Shown here: positions 8,514 to 18,390 of the stretch, in pieces
How the letters are laid out: the number at the start of each line of letters is the position of its first letter
Position numbering within the stretch: the first letter of the stretch is position 1
NCBI RefSeq assembly: GCF_001556515.1
Contig: NZ_LSJA01000095.1
Location: 1-44,310, forward strand
DNA: 44,310 bases
Direction: 5' to 3'
DNA from: Caulobacter sp. CCH9-E1
GTDB taxonomy: Bacteria; Pseudomonadota; Alphaproteobacteria; Caulobacterales; Caulobacteraceae
Notes under the pieces: generated by a model
Databases searched by the model: none
Seen by the model: the letters and a program-made list of their open reading frames with translations, nothing else
What the model was told of the DNA's origin: nothing
Program-made: the position numbers and the translations under genes

Positions 8514-10187
8514 TTAGCAGGACTTTCCATAGACCAGCGGGCGGCAAACGCCGTCGATATCGGCCGGCGGCTTAACGCCTGTCGCCGCCGCCACGGTGGG
8601 GGCGATATCGACCGTGTCCAGCGGCAAGACGCGCTCGTGCGGGACCGCGCCCTTCCACCAGAACAGGATCGGCACGCGGCGATCATAGTCCCACGGGCTG
8701 CCGTGCGTCGAGACATAGGTGGCGCCGGCGGTCGCCGGAACACGATCTGGCTTGAAGGCGATCAGAATGTCGCCCACGCGTCCCGGATAGGCGCTGCGGC
8801 GCACGCGCTCGGCCACCGAAAGCTCCTCGGGCGAGGCGTCGGCGGGCGCGGCCTCCATCGTGAAGATGGCATTGGAGTCAAAGGCTTGCGCCACGGAAGG
8901 GTCGCGGTTGATCAGCGCCAGCGCCGCGGCGGTGATCCGGGCGCGATCGGCCAGCGACGGCGTCTTGCGATCGGGACCCACGACATAGATCTGGTCGATG
9001 CCGCCGTCGGCGACCAGCGGATCCCAGGCAAGACCCAGGTCCGATCGCAGCTGGGCGTTCAGCTTGGCGACCCACGGCTTGCCGATCACCCGCTCGAAGC
9101 CATAGCCCTCGTCGTGCAGCCGCTCGGCGAAGTCGGCGCCGCCGTGGTCGGCGGTCAGAACCACCAGAACGCCGCCCTTGACCTTGTCCAGGCTCTTCAG
9201 GAAAGCCCCCAACCGCTCGTCCAGGCGCGCGACTTGGTCGCACATTTCCGGGCCGCGCGTGCCAAAGCGATGACCGATGAAATCGGTCGCTGACAGACTG
9301 ACCGTCAGCAGATCGACCTGGGGGCCGTCGCCCAGCCCGTAGGTCTCCCGTAGACGTTGAGCCAGCTCCAGGGTCGCCTGGTCGGTATAGGGGCTGGCGT
9401 AGAGGTCGCGCAGCTTGTCGGCGTCGCTGGCCGCCGCCGGGATCGGCAGGGCCGCGCGCCACTTGCGGCCGCCGGTCTCGTAGTCGGCCTCCAAGGGCTT
9501 GCAACGCTTGGCCGAGGCCTTGGCGTAGTCCCAGGTGAACGGATGAGCCTTCAGGTCCGCCGCCAGCTTGGCGTTGAAGGCGGCGACCGGCTTGAGGCGC
9601 TCCTGGGCGCTCTGGCCCGGCGCGACCCAGGTCGTGAAGCCAAAGCCGGGCTGGTACCAGAACTGGCCGTCGGCCTTGTGGCCCGACATCGTGATCGCGC
9701 CGCGATCCTTGCCGGAGACGCCGAACACCCGGCTGGTCGGCGACACCGCCTTCAGCCAGTCGCCATAGGTCGTGGCGACCATGTTGGCGGGCGAGACCGC
9801 CCTGCCCTTCGGGTCGTCGGCCAGGGTGACGGTTGGGTCGGCCAGGCAGTAGACCGTCTTGCCCGTGACGCGGTCGTACCAGTCATTGGCGCTGATGCCG
9901 GTCTTGTTGGGATGCTTGCCCGTCAGCAGGGTCGAGTGGCCGGGACAGGTCTCGGTGAAGGCGTGCGACTGGTAGCCGTTCGGATAGACGATCCCTTGGC
10001 TCAGCGTCTTGAGGCCGCCGACGAACTCGGGCCGGTGCTGGGCGTAGAGGTTGGCGCTGAACTGGTCGACCGAGATCACGACCACCAGCTTGGGATCGGG
10101 CTTGGTCTCGGCGGCCAAGGTCGCGGTCGCGGCGAACCCGGTCGCCAGGGCGGCGGCGAGCGCGCCGCGAACAAGCATCGTCTTCAT
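8514..10187 (-). CDS. PafA-like alkaline phosphatase, exported
   Basis: A 557-residue alkaline phosphatase superfamily protein with a signal peptide ending near LAA(26). The catalytic residues match the phosphate-insensitive PafA monoesterase type: threonine nucleophile T80 in FTETCPGHSTLLTG, N101 in NDWYD, and the K-x-R pair K160/R162 in GKDRGAI. Metal ligands are D41 (SVDQF) and the TADHGG segment near the middle, with a late histidine in STHGSPWDYD. The predicted role is periplasmic release of phosphate from phosphomonoesters. Unlike PhoA it uses threonine. No Pho box is evident upstream. It ends the minus-strand block that starts with divK, about 95 bp beyond the pleD stop, but has its own 5' region. 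Confidence 0.88.
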   Translation of the reverse strand: MKTMLVRGALAAALATGFAATATLAAETKPDPKLVVVISVDQFSANLYAQHRPEFVGGLKTLSQGIVYPNGYQSHAFTETCPGHSTLLTGKHPNKTGISANDWYDRVTGKTVYCLADPTVTLADDPKGRAVSPANMVATTYGDWLKAVSPTSRVFGVSGKDRGAITMSGHKADGQFWYQPGFGFTTWVAPGQSAQERLKPVAAFNAKLAADLKAHPFTWDYAKASAKRCKPLEADYETGGRKWRAALPIPAAASDADKLRDLYASPYTDQATLELAQRLRETYGLGDGPQVDLLTVSLSATDFIGHRFGTRGPEMCDQVARLDERLGAFLKSLDKVKGGVLVVLTADHGGADFAERLHDEGYGFERVIGKPWVAKLNAQLRSDLGLAWDPLVADGGIDQIYVVGPDRKTPSLADRARITAAALALINRDPSVAQAFDSNAIFTMEAAPADASPEELSVAERVRRSAYPGRVGDILIAFKPDRVPATAGATYVSTHGSPWDYDRRVPILFWWKGAVPHERVLPLDTVDIAPTVAAATGVKPPADIDGVCRPLVYGKSC

Positions 10188-10282
10188 GCGAGCGATTTCG
10201 CCCGAATGGTTGCTCCATGCAAGGACGTAAGGGTTTCAGGGTTGAAATGTGGCCGGCCGCCCCTATCGCGGGCGCCGCACCC

Positions 10283-11647
10283 TCAGGCCGCCTTGCCGAC
10301 GACCGTGTTGCGGCCGCTGGCCTTGGCCTCGTAGACGCCCTCGTCGGCGCGCTTGAGCAGGGCCTCGGGCGTATCCTCCGGACCGCCAGTGGCCGAGACG
10401 CCGACCGAGACGGTCACGTTCAGCATCTCTTCGCCATTGGCGACCTTGAACGGCGAGGCCGAGACGTGCTTGCGGATCCGCTCGGCGATGCGCAGGGCGT
10501 CGGCCATGCGCGTCTCGGGCATGATCACCGTGAACTCCTCGCCGCCGTAGCGGCACGGCAGGTCGATGGCCCGCACGTTCGAGGCCAGGCGCAGGGCGAA
10601 CTCGCGCAGCACCTCGTCGCCGATGTCGTGGCCGAAGGTGTCGTTGATCTTCTTGAAGTGGTCGATGTCGATCAGCAGGGCCGAGACCTCGTCCCCGCCC
10701 ATCACCGCGCGGCGGACCAAGGTCTCCAGCTGGCCGACCATGTAGCGTCGGTTGTGCAGGCCCGTGAGCTGGTCGGTGACCGCCAGCTCCAGCGAATGGT
10801 CGAGGTTGTTGCGCAGATAGTCGGTGTAGCGCTTGCGCTGGATCTGGGTCTTGGCGCGGGCGGACAGCTCCTGCGGGTCTACCGGACGCGTCAGGATGTC
10901 GTTCACCCCGATCTCCAGCGCCTTGACCATGCGGGCGCGATCGTCGGGATCGACCAGGGCCAGCACGGGCAGATGGCGCGTACGCTCGTCCGAGCGCAGG
11001 GCGGCGGTGAAGCGCAGGCCGTCGAAGCCCTTGGCCGCGGCGTTGACGATCACCAGGTCGACGGGGCCGCTGGCGCTGACCCGCGCCGTCTCGGGATCGG
11101 TCTCGACCACCGGACGGTGATCGGCGGCCAGTTCGCCCGCCAGACGCTCGGCCTGGCGTTCGTTGTCGTCGACGACCAGCACCCGGCCGCCCAGGCCGTC
11201 CAGGCGAGCGGCGGCGCCGGCGATCACGCCGATGCGACGCCCGGAGGCCTCGCGCTGGCGCAGTTCGTCGATCACCAGCTTGAAGCGGGTCAGGCTGCGC
11301 ACGCGGGCGAACAGCATGACGTCGTCGATCGGCTTGGTGAGAAAGTCGGAGGCGCCGGCCTCCAGCCCCTGGATCCGGTCGGCCCGGCCGTCCAGGGCGG
11401 TGATCATCACCACCGGGATATGGCGGGTGGCGGGGTCTTCCTTGAGCTTGCGGCAGACGGTGAAGCCGTCGAGGCCGGGCATCATCACGTCCAGCAGGAT
11501 GATGTCGGGCGGATCGCGCCGGGCCATGTCGAGGGCCGTCTGGCCGTCCATGGCGGTGGAAACTTCATAGTACTCGGCCGCCAGCTTGGCTTCCAGCAGG
11601 CGGACATTGGCCTCGATGTCATCGACGACGAGGATCCGAGCGCTCAT
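10283..11647 (-). CDS. pleD: Response regulator diguanylate cyclase PleD
   Basis: A 454-residue protein, the known PleD length. It has a receiver domain with phospho-acceptor D53 ([11 protein letters not shown]), a second adaptor receiver domain (about 140-285), and a GGDEF domain with the active loop GGEEF at 368-372. The c-di-GMP inhibition site RAID (359-362) lies just upstream. In Caulobacter PleD is phosphorylated by DivJ, gathers at the stalked pole and makes c-di-GMP for flagellum loss and stalk growth. ATG 11647 overlaps the divK stop in an ATGA, so the two are translationally coupled. All catalytic and regulatory residues are present. Confidence 0.98.
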   Translation of the reverse strand: MSARILVVDDIEANVRLLEAKLAAEYYEVSTAMDGQTALDMARRDPPDIILLDVMMPGLDGFTVCRKLKEDPATRHIPVVMITALDGRADRIQGLEAGASDFLTKPIDDVMLFARVRSLTRFKLVIDELRQREASGRRIGVIAGAAARLDGLGGRVLVVDDNERQAERLAGELAADHRPVVETDPETARVSASGPVDLVIVNAAAKGFDGLRFTAALRSDERTRHLPVLALVDPDDRARMVKALEIGVNDILTRPVDPQELSARAKTQIQRKRYTDYLRNNLDHSLELAVTDQLTGLHNRRYMVGQLETLVRRAVMGGDEVSALLIDIDHFKKINDTFGHDIGDEVLREFALRLASNVRAIDLPCRYGGEEFTVIMPETRMADALRIAERIRKHVSASPFKVANGEEMLNVTVSVGVSATGGPEDTPEALLKRADEGVYEAKASGRNTVVGKAA

Positions 11648-12021
11648 GCAGGCTGCCTCTCCAGAAGGCGCTTGATCGTTTCGAGGAAGTGAACCACCGA
11701 AATCGGCTTAGAGATATAGGCCTCGCAGCCGCCCTCGCGGATGCGCTCCTCGTCGCCCTTCATGGCGAAGGCGGTCACGGCGACCACCGGAATATGGGCC
11801 AGTTCCTCGTCTTCCTTCAGCCACTTGGTGACCTCCAGGCCCGAGATCTCGGGTAGCTGGATGTCCATCAGGATGAGGTCTGGCTTGTTGTCGCGGGCGA
11901 TGGACAGCGCCGACAGACCCTCGCGGGTCTGCAGGGTCTCGTAACCCTGGGCCTCGAGCAGATCATGAAAGAGCTTCATGTTCAGCTCGTTATCCTCCAC
12001 GATGAGGACCTTCTTCGTCAT
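11644..12021 (-). CDS. divK: Single-domain response regulator DivK
   Basis: A 125-residue stand-alone receiver domain ([20 protein letters not shown]) with acidic residues E9/D10, phospho-acceptor D53 in LMDIQLPE, the conserved T in VVAVTAFAM, and the K of YISKPIS. In Caulobacter DivK~P, made by DivJ and removed by PleC, binds DivL and lowers CtrA activity, coupling polarity to the cell cycle. The frame is open 24 codons upstream, but the ATG at 12021 matches the known protein. A CtrA-type box lies about 80 bp upstream. It overlaps pleD by 4 bp. Confidence 0.98.
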   Translation of the reverse strand: MTKKVLIVEDNELNMKLFHDLLEAQGYETLQTREGLSALSIARDNKPDLILMDIQLPEISGLEVTKWLKEDEELAHIPVVAVTAFAMKGDEERIREGGCEAYISKPISVVHFLETIKRLLERQPA

Positions 12022-12099
12022 CCTTACCCCGACCGTACGGTCATGTGGCGACGCCTGCGGATTCGCGCCACCTTCCAGAAGTTGTTCGCACAAATATCC

Positions 12100-12114
12100 T
12101 TAAGCGCCCGCTAA
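12100..12114. promoter_or_regulatory. CtrA-type box upstream of divK
   Basis: TTAA-GCGCCCG-CTAA has the TTAA-N7-TTAA spacing of the CtrA recognition site with one mismatch. It lies about 80 bp before the divK start and 30 bp before the divergent HAD gene. divK is known to be CtrA-controlled in C. crescentus; binding here is inferred. Confidence 0.7.
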
Positions 12115-12142
12115 TCGCTTTCAGAACGACCGCCAAGAGCCC

Positions 12143-12790
12143 ATGGAACCTCGCCTTACCGATCTCCAGACCTGCGCCGTGAGCCCCAACGCCCCCTTGG
12201 TGATCGTCGACGTCGACGAGGTTCTGGCCCAGTTCATGCTCGGCTTTGGCGCCTTCATCGCTCGATACGGCTTCGAGCTGCGGGTGGATCGGTTCGCCCT
12301 GTTCCAGAACATCTATCGCCCCGGAGAGAGCGAACACCTCGATTTGATCGCGGGCAAGGCCCTGTTCGACGATTTCTTCCGCGACGGGGCCGAGGATCTG
12401 CCGCCGGCGACCGGCGCGGCCGACGCCCTGGCCGACCTCTCGACCCGGGCCGAGGTCGTGATCCTGACCAACGCGCCCGAGCACGGCCGCCTGGCCCGCG
12501 CCCAGTGGCTGAAGACCCACGGCTTCGACTATCCGCTGATCATCAACACTGGGCCCAAAGGTCCGGCGGCGGCCGAGCTGGCGGCGCGCACCTCGGGCTC
12601 CGCCGTCTTCATCGACGATCTTTTGCCGCAGCTGGAATCGGTGGCGGAAAGGGCGCCCACGGTTGGACGCTTCCAGATGGTCAGCGACGAGCGCCTGCGC
12701 CCCCTCGCCCCGTCCGCGCCCGACCGCCATGTCCGTATCGACGAATGGCCGCTGCTGAAAAGGGCCATCGAGGAGCGTCTGTTCGCATGA
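12143..12790 (+). CDS. HAD-superfamily hydrolase
   Basis: A 215-residue protein. The HAD motifs are all visible: motif I VIVDVDEVLAQF (nucleophile Asp about residue 24, acid Asp two on), motif II VILTNAPE, motif III lysine in NTGPKGPAA, and motif IV VFIDDLL. A cap-sized insert lies between motifs I and II. The family is mostly phosphatases; no substrate can be assigned. Its stop overlaps the start of the ROK kinase (ATGA), so the two are coupled and may act on the same sugar phosphate, which is inference. It diverges from divK across 120 bp. Confidence 0.8.
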   Translation: MEPRLTDLQTCAVSPNAPLVIVDVDEVLAQFMLGFGAFIARYGFELRVDRFALFQNIYRPGESEHLDLIAGKALFDDFFRDGAEDLPPATGAADALADLSTRAEVVILTNAPEHGRLARAQWLKTHGFDYPLIINTGPKGPAAAELAARTSGSAVFIDDLLPQLESVAERAPTVGRFQMVSDERLRPLAPSAPDRHVRIDEWPLLKRAIEERLFA

Positions 12791-13677
12791 TCCGTTTTGG
12801 CATCGATTTCGGCGGCACAAAGATCGAGGCCGCCGCCATCGACGAGGCGGGGGCCTTTGTCGCGCGCGTGCGCAAGCCCAATCCCGGCGACTATAAAGAC
12901 GCCCTGGAGGTTGTCGCCGAACTGGTGACTGACGCCGAAGCCATGGCCGGCGCGTCCTGCGCCCGCCTGGGCTTGGGGATTCCAGGCTCGATCTCGCCCC
13001 GCACCGGCCTGATCCGCAACGCCAATAGCGTCTTTCTGAACGGCCAACGCTTCGGCGAGGACCTGGAGCAGCGCCTGGCTCGTCCCGTCCGGCTGACCAA
13101 CGACGCCAACTGCCTGGCCCTGTCCGAAGCCGCCGACGGCGCAGGCGCCGGCGAAGGCGTGGTCTTCGCCGCCATCCTGGGCACCGGCTGCGGCGGCGGC
13201 GTGGTGGTCGACGGCAAGATCATCGACGGCCGCAACGGGGTGGCGGGCGAATGGGGTCACTCCCCCCTGCCCTGGCCCAAGCCGGAAGAATATCCTGGGC
13301 GCGAGTGCTGGTGCGGCCGCAAGGGGTGCCTGGAAACCTGGATCGCCGGCCCCAGCTTCGCCCGCGACGCCGGCTTCCCGAGCGGCCAGGCCACGATGGA
13401 CGCGATCGCCGCCGGCGACGCCTCGGCCGCCGCCGCGCTCGACCGCTATGTCGACCGGCTGGGCCGCGCCCTGGCCGTGGTCTGCGACCTGATCGACCCC
13501 GACGTCATCGTGCTGGGCGGCGGCATGTCCAACGTCGACGTCCTCTATGAGCGCCTGCAGGCGGCGATCGCCCCGCACGTCTTCTCCGACGTTTTCGAGA
13601 CGCCGGTCCGGAAGGCGATCCACGGCGACAGCTCGGGCGTCCGCGGCGCGGCCTGGCTGTGGCCGCGGGAGCTTTAA
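12787..13677 (+). CDS. ROK-family sugar kinase (fructokinase/N-acetylhexosamine kinase type)
   Basis: A 296-residue ROK kinase. The N-terminal ATP phosphate loop is GIDFGGTKIEAA. LTNDANCLALSEA holds the catalytic aspartate, and GTGCGGGVVVDGKI the second phosphate loop. The ROK zinc site is GHSPLP (histidine) followed by CWCGRKGCLE (three cysteines). The pattern fits bacterial fructokinase (Mak) and NagK-like enzymes; sugar specificity cannot be set. The ATG overlaps the HAD stop by 4 bp. dinB follows after 10 bp, so HAD, ROK and dinB may share a transcript. Confidence 0.87.
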   Translation: MIRFGIDFGGTKIEAAAIDEAGAFVARVRKPNPGDYKDALEVVAELVTDAEAMAGASCARLGLGIPGSISPRTGLIRNANSVFLNGQRFGEDLEQRLARPVRLTNDANCLALSEAADGAGAGEGVVFAAILGTGCGGGVVVDGKIIDGRNGVAGEWGHSPLPWPKPEEYPGRECWCGRKGCLETWIAGPSFARDAGFPSGQATMDAIAAGDASAAAALDRYVDRLGRALAVVCDLIDPDVIVLGGGMSNVDVLYERLQAAIAPHVFSDVFETPVRKAIHGDSSGVRGAAWLWPREL

Positions 13678-13687
13678 GGACCGCCCC

Positions 13688-14944
13688 ATGAAAGCCCTGT
13701 GCCGCGACTGCGGGTGGACGGGCCAGGCCAAGGCCGCGCGCTGTCCGTCCTGCGGCTCGCCGCGCACGGTGTTTCATGAGGAACTGGGGACGCTGTCGAT
13801 CGCGCACCTGGACTGCGACGCCTTCTACGCCTCGGTCGAGAAGCGGGACGATCCGTCCCTTCGCGACAAGCCGGTGATCGTCGGCGGCGGCAAGCGCGGG
13901 GTGGTGACCACCGCCTGCTACATCGCCCGCATGAGCGGCGCCAAGTCGGCCATGCCGATGTTCAAGGCGCTGAAGCTGTGCCCCGACGCCGTGGTCATCA
14001 AGCCGAACTTCGCCAAGTACAAGGAAGAGAGCCGGCGCATCCACGAGAAGCTCGACCGGCTGACACCGCTGATCCAGCCGCTGAGCCTGGACGAGGCCTG
14101 GATCGACCTGACGGGCACCGAGCGCCTGCACGGGGCGTCGCCGGCGGCGATGCTGGCCCGGCTGCAGGCCGAGATCGAGCGCGACATTGGCCTGACCGTC
14201 TCGATCGGTCTCGCGCCCAACAAGTTCCTGGCCAAGATCGCCTCGGAGCTGGACAAGCCGCGCGGCTTCTCGGCCATCGGCGCGGCCGAGGCCCAGACCT
14301 TTCTCGCGGACAAGCCGGTCGGCATCCTGCCCGGCGTCGGCCCCGCCACGGTCTCGGCCCTGGCGGAGATCGGCCTGCGCACCGTGGGCGACATCGCCGC
14401 CGCGGACCTGAAGCTGCTCGCCAACCGCCTGGGCTCTGGCGGCCTACGCCTGCATCGCCTGGCCCACGGCCAGGACAGCCGCATCGTCGATCCCGACCAG
14501 GCCCGCAAGACGATCAGCGCCGAGACCACCTTCAACGACGACCTGCATAAGCGCGACGATCTGGAGGACGAGCTTTGGCCCCTCTGCGAGAAGGTCGCCA
14601 AGCAAGCGCGCAAGGAAGGCGTCGCCGGCCGCGTCGCGACACTGAAGCTGCGCACCCCCGACTTCAAGATCCACACCCGCCGCCGCACCCTGGCCGTGCC
14701 GACCCAAACCGCCCGGACCCTGTTCCAGGTGGCCCGCGAGCTGCTCGCCGCCGAGCCCAAGGGCCTTTCCTATCGTTTGATCGGCGCGGGCCTGACCGAG
14801 TTCGTCGACGCCGAGACCGCAGGCTCGGACATGTTCGCCGACGAAGAGCGCCGCTCTCTAAAAAGTGAGACCGCCATCGACGCGCTCCGCGGAAAGTTCG
14901 GCGCCGCCGCTGTCGTCACGGGGCGCGCCCTGAAGAGCCGCTGA
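13688..14944 (+). CDS. dinB: DNA polymerase IV with N-terminal zinc finger
   Basis: A 418-residue Y-family translesion polymerase. Catalytic acidic residues are D42 ([11 protein letters not shown]) and the D135-E136 pair (SLDEAWID). Helix-hairpin-helix residues [19 protein letters not shown] and a little-finger domain follow. Residues 1-24 carry a four-cysteine zinc-ribbon-like motif (C5/C8 and C19/C22), absent from the E. coli enzyme. The protein ends in GRALKSR without an obvious beta-clamp motif of the QLxLF kind. The start at 13688 includes the finger; the frame is open further but overlaps the ROK gene. No LexA box is apparent directly upstream. Confidence 0.93.
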   Translation: MKALCRDCGWTGQAKAARCPSCGSPRTVFHEELGTLSIAHLDCDAFYASVEKRDDPSLRDKPVIVGGGKRGVVTTACYIARMSGAKSAMPMFKALKLCPDAVVIKPNFAKYKEESRRIHEKLDRLTPLIQPLSLDEAWIDLTGTERLHGASPAAMLARLQAEIERDIGLTVSIGLAPNKFLAKIASELDKPRGFSAIGAAEAQTFLADKPVGILPGVGPATVSALAEIGLRTVGDIAAADLKLLANRLGSGGLRLHRLAHGQDSRIVDPDQARKTISAETTFNDDLHKRDDLEDELWPLCEKVAKQARKEGVAGRVATLKLRTPDFKIHTRRRTLAVPTQTARTLFQVARELLAAEPKGLSYRLIGAGLTEFVDAETAGSDMFADEERRSLKSETAIDALRGKFGAAAVVTGRALKSR

Positions 14945-15170
14945 GTCGCCGCTCGCCCCTCTTGCGATGCGACATTTCGTTCACCATCTGGGCCTCTCAA
15001 CCACGGAACCGTTCGCGCGCGGTCTTCGCTCTCCCAAACGTGAAGCCGATTTCCGAGGCGCCCCTGTGCTAAAGCGGCGCAGCGGCGCTTCGGCCTCTTC
15101 CAAAGCCGTCGCGTTTAAATATCTAATCGATCATAGGCGGCTGATTTGCCCGCCAGGAGAGAACAAGTCG

Positions 15171-15500
15171 ATGGCCGAGCGGAAGCAAGGCGGACAAAGC
15201 AACGGCGCTGGGTCGTCGGTCGTCACGGAAGTGAAGCCGAAGACGCAGAAGCCTTCGCTGTATAGAGTTCTGATTCTCAATGACGACTACACTCCGATGG
15301 AGTTCGTCGTTTATGTGCTCGAACGGTTCTTTAACAAGTCGCGCGAAGATGCGACGCGCATCATGTTGCATGTCCACCAAAACGGCGTGGGCGTGTGTGG
15401 CGTCTATACATACGAAGTCGCAGAAACCAAGGTCGCCCAAGTCATCGACTCGGCGCGACGCCATCAGCACCCCCTTCAGTGCACGATGGAAAAGGACTGA
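15171..15500 (+). CDS. clpS: ATP-dependent Clp protease adaptor ClpS
   Basis: A 109-residue ClpS. A flexible N-terminal tail (about 28 residues) precedes the folded core, with [21 protein letters not shown] forming the N-degron pocket, where N-D-D and M contact the N-terminal residue. [21 protein letters not shown] carries the ClpA-binding face. ClpS delivers proteins with N-terminal Leu, Phe, Tyr or Trp to ClpAP. ATG 15171 follows CAGGAGAG at good spacing, and upstream frame extension is not needed. clpA starts 12 bp after its stop, the usual clpS-clpA operon. Confidence 0.96.
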   Translation: MAERKQGGQSNGAGSSVVTEVKPKTQKPSLYRVLILNDDYTPMEFVVYVLERFFNKSREDATRIMLHVHQNGVGVCGVYTYEVAETKVAQVIDSARRHQHPLQCTMEKD

Positions 15501-15512
15501 GGAGCTTACCCG

Positions 15513-17843
15513 TTGCCCTCTTTTTCGCGCCCCCTGGAAGAATCCCTGCACCGCGCCGTGGCCTACGCCAACCAGCGTAAGCACGAGTACGCGACGCTGG
15601 AGCACCTTCTGCTTTCCCTGACCGACGACGATGACGCCGCCGGAGTGATGCGCGCGTGCGACGTCGATCTCGCCGCGCTGAAGAAGAGTCTTTCCAACTA
15701 TCTCGATGTCGAACTGGCCTCGCTGGTCGTCGACGACGAGGAGGACGCCAAGCCGACCGCCGGCTTCCAGCGCGTGATCCAGCGCGCGGTGATCCACGTC
15801 CAGTCGTCCGGTCGTGAGGAAGTGACCGGCGCCAACGTGCTGGTCGCGATCTTCTCCGAGCGCGAGAGCCACGCCGCCTACTTCCTGCAGGAGCAGGACA
15901 TGACGCGGTACGACGCGGTGAACTTCATCGCCCACGGCATCGCCAAGAAGGCCGGCGCCTCGGAAGCCAAGAGCGTCAAGGGCGCCAGCGCCGGCTCGAA
16001 CCAGACCGAGGACGACGGCGAGAAGCCCAACGCCAAGACGGGCGGCGAGGCTCTGGAAGCCTATTGCGTCGACCTCAATGAAAAGGCCCGCCAGGGCAAG
16101 GTCGACCCGCTGATCGGCCGCGCGAACGAAGTGGAACGCGCGATCCAGATCCTGTGCCGTCGCACCAAGAACAACCCGCTGCTCGTGGGTGATCCGGGCG
16201 TCGGCAAGACCGCCATCGCCGAGGGCCTGGCCCGCAAGATCGTCACCCACCAGGTCCCCGAGGTCCTGGAAGGCGCCACCATCTACTCGCTCGACATGGG
16301 CGCGTTGCTGGCCGGCACCCGCTATCGCGGCGACTTCGAGGAACGCGTCAAGCAGGTCGTCAAGGAGCTGGAAAGCCACCCGAACGCGGTGCTGTTCATC
16401 GACGAGATCCACACCGTGATCGGCGCCGGCGCGACCAGCGGCGGGGCGATGGACGCCTCGAACCTGCTGAAGCCGGCCCTGGCCTCGGGCAGCCTGCGCT
16501 GCATGGGCTCGACCACCTACAAGGAGTTCCGCCAGCACTTCGAGAAGGATCGGGCCCTGGTCCGTCGCTTCCAGAAGATCGACGTGAACGAGCCGACGGT
16601 GGAAGACACCATCAAGATCCTCAAGGGTCTGAAGACCTACTACGAGGACTTCCACAAGCTGAAGTACACGGCCGAGGCCCTGAAGGTCGCGGTCGAGCTG
16701 TCGGCCAAGTACATCACCGACCGCAAGCTGCCGGACAAGGCGATCGACGTGATCGACGAGGCCGGCGCGTCGCAGATGCTGCTACCGGAAAGCCGCCGCA
16801 AGAAGACCATCGGCGTCAAGGAGATCGAAAGCGTCGTCGCCAAGATCGCCCGCATCCCGCCGAAGTCGGTCAGCAAGTCGGACACCGAGGCCCTCAAGGA
16901 GCTTGAGACCGACCTGAAGCGCGCCGTGTTCGGCCAGGAAGAAGCCCTGACCCAGCTGTCGGCCGCCATGAAGCTGGCCCGCGCCGGCCTGCGCGAACCG
17001 AACAAGCCGATCGGCTCGTATCTGTTCAGCGGCCCGACCGGCGTCGGCAAGACCGAAGCCGCCAAGCAACTGGCCCAAACCCTGGGCATCGAGATGCTGC
17101 GCTTCGACATGTCGGAGTACATGGAACGGCACACCGTGAGCCGCCTGATCGGCGCCCCTCCCGGCTATGTCGGCTTCGACCAGGGCGGTCAGCTGACCGA
17201 CGCGGTCGACCAGCACCCGCACGCCGTCGTCCTGCTCGACGAAATCGAGAAGGCGCACGGGGATGTCTACAACATCCTGCTGCAGGTGATGGACAACGGC
17301 ACACTGACCGACAGCAACGGCAAGAAGGTCGACTTCCGCAACGTGGTCCTGATCATGACCACCAACGCGGGGGCCTCGGACGCCCAGCGCAACTCGATCG
17401 GCTTCGGCCGCTCGAAGGTCGAGGGCGAAGAGGAAGCCGCGCTGAAGCGCCTGTTCACCCCGGAGTTCCGCAATCGCCTGGACGCCGTCGTGGCCTTCAA
17501 GCCGCTGACGCCGGAGATCATCCGCCAGGTCGTGCAGAAGTTCGTGATGCAGCTGGAGGCGCAACTGGCCGACCGCAACATCACCATCGAGCTGAGCGAC
17601 GACGCGGCCGACTGGCTGGCCAAGAACGGCTTCGACGAGCTCTACGGCGCCCGTCCGCTGGCCCGGGTCATCCAGGAGCACATCAAGAAGCCGCTGGCCG
17701 ACGACATCCTGTTCGGACGCCTGGTCCGCGGCGGCCACGTCAAGGTCGTGCTCAAGGACAGCAAGATCGACTTCGAGATCGACAGCCATGGCGATCCCAA
17801 GGCCGGCAAGACCGACGAGACCGAACCGGCCATGGCCGAATAG
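15513..17843 (+). CDS. clpA: ATP-dependent Clp protease ATP-binding subunit ClpA
   Basis: A 776-residue AAA+ unfoldase of the ClpAP protease. The N-terminal double Clp-repeat domain begins [22 protein letters not shown] module 1 has Walker [10 protein letters not shown] and Walker [11 protein letters not shown]; module 2 has [12 protein letters not shown] and [11 protein letters not shown], and the ClpP-binding loop is NSIGFGRSK. The start is TTG at 15513, set by the conserved ClpA N-terminus and by GGAG about 10 bp upstream; no in-frame ATG fits. Slightly longer than E. coli ClpA. A strong terminator follows. Confidence 0.97.
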   Translation: MPSFSRPLEESLHRAVAYANQRKHEYATLEHLLLSLTDDDDAAGVMRACDVDLAALKKSLSNYLDVELASLVVDDEEDAKPTAGFQRVIQRAVIHVQSSGREEVTGANVLVAIFSERESHAAYFLQEQDMTRYDAVNFIAHGIAKKAGASEAKSVKGASAGSNQTEDDGEKPNAKTGGEALEAYCVDLNEKARQGKVDPLIGRANEVERAIQILCRRTKNNPLLVGDPGVGKTAIAEGLARKIVTHQVPEVLEGATIYSLDMGALLAGTRYRGDFEERVKQVVKELESHPNAVLFIDEIHTVIGAGATSGGAMDASNLLKPALASGSLRCMGSTTYKEFRQHFEKDRALVRRFQKIDVNEPTVEDTIKILKGLKTYYEDFHKLKYTAEALKVAVELSAKYITDRKLPDKAIDVIDEAGASQMLLPESRRKKTIGVKEIESVVAKIARIPPKSVSKSDTEALKELETDLKRAVFGQEEALTQLSAAMKLARAGLREPNKPIGSYLFSGPTGVGKTEAAKQLAQTLGIEMLRFDMSEYMERHTVSRLIGAPPGYVGFDQGGQLTDAVDQHPHAVVLLDEIEKAHGDVYNILLQVMDNGTLTDSNGKKVDFRNVVLIMTTNAGASDAQRNSIGFGRSKVEGEEEAALKRLFTPEFRNRLDAVVAFKPLTPEIIRQVVQKFVMQLEAQLADRNITIELSDDAADWLAKNGFDELYGARPLARVIQEHIKKPLADDILFGRLVRGGHVKVVLKDSKIDFEIDSHGDPKAGKTDETEPAMAE

Positions 17844-17866
17844 GCCTCAGCTTAAGACCAAAACGG

Positions 17867-17897
17867 AAAGGCCCGGAGCGATCCGGGCCTTTTTCTT
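17867..17897 (+). terminator. Terminator after clpA
   Basis: AAAGGCCCGGA / TCCGGGCCTTT form a perfect 11-bp stem around GCGA, with TTTTT following on the plus strand. The upstream A-rich arm means that it may also stop the convergent HIT transcript. Confidence 0.92.
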
Positions 17898-17902
17898 TGG
17901 GC

Positions 17903-18337
17903 TTAGAGCGCGCTGGCGATCTTGGCCGCCAGGGCCTTCAGTTCCTCGACATCCGCCATGCCGCCCTCCCCGTGCCGGCCCAGGGCCTGGCCCTCGTAGC
18001 GGGGGATCACATGGAAGTGCAGGTGGAAGATCGTCTGGCCGGCGGGCGCGCCGTTGAACTGGGTGACGACCACGCCGTCGGGCTTCAGGGCCGCAACCAC
18101 CGCCTTGGTCAGCTTCTGGGTCGCGGCGATGAGCTCGGCCAGCACCTCGGGCTCGACCTCAAGCAGGTTACGCGCCTGGCTGACCTTGGAGATCACCAGG
18201 GCGTGGCCGCGCGACTGCGGGAAGACGTCCATGAAGGCCAGGACCCGGTCGTCCTCGAACACCTTCACGCTCGGGATCTCGCCCCGGATGATCTTGGCGA
18301 AGATGTTGTCCGCATCGTAGCGTCCGTCGAGGCTCAT
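17903..18337 (-). CDS. HIT-family nucleotide hydrolase/transferase
   Basis: A 144-residue HINT-like protein. The family signature is HLHFHVIP near residue 110 (His-x-His-x-His), with the middle histidine as nucleophile. The N-terminal part ADNIFAKIIRGEIPSVKVFEDD is typical of bacterial HIT proteins, which hydrolyse adenosine phosphoramidates and related nucleotides. The frame is open far upstream through the neighbouring gene; the ATG at 18337, preceded by GGGAGACGATC, is the family start. It converges with clpA on a shared terminator. Confidence 0.93.
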   Translation of the reverse strand: MSLDGRYDADNIFAKIIRGEIPSVKVFEDDRVLAFMDVFPQSRGHALVISKVSQARNLLEVEPEVLAELIAATQKLTKAVVAALKPDGVVVTQFNGAPAGQTIFHLHFHVIPRYEGQALGRHGEGGMADVEELKALAAKIASAL

Positions 18338-18390
18338 GATCGTCTCCCTGTTCGGGACAGGTCGTAGCAAACCGGTCGAGAGGCGCAACC

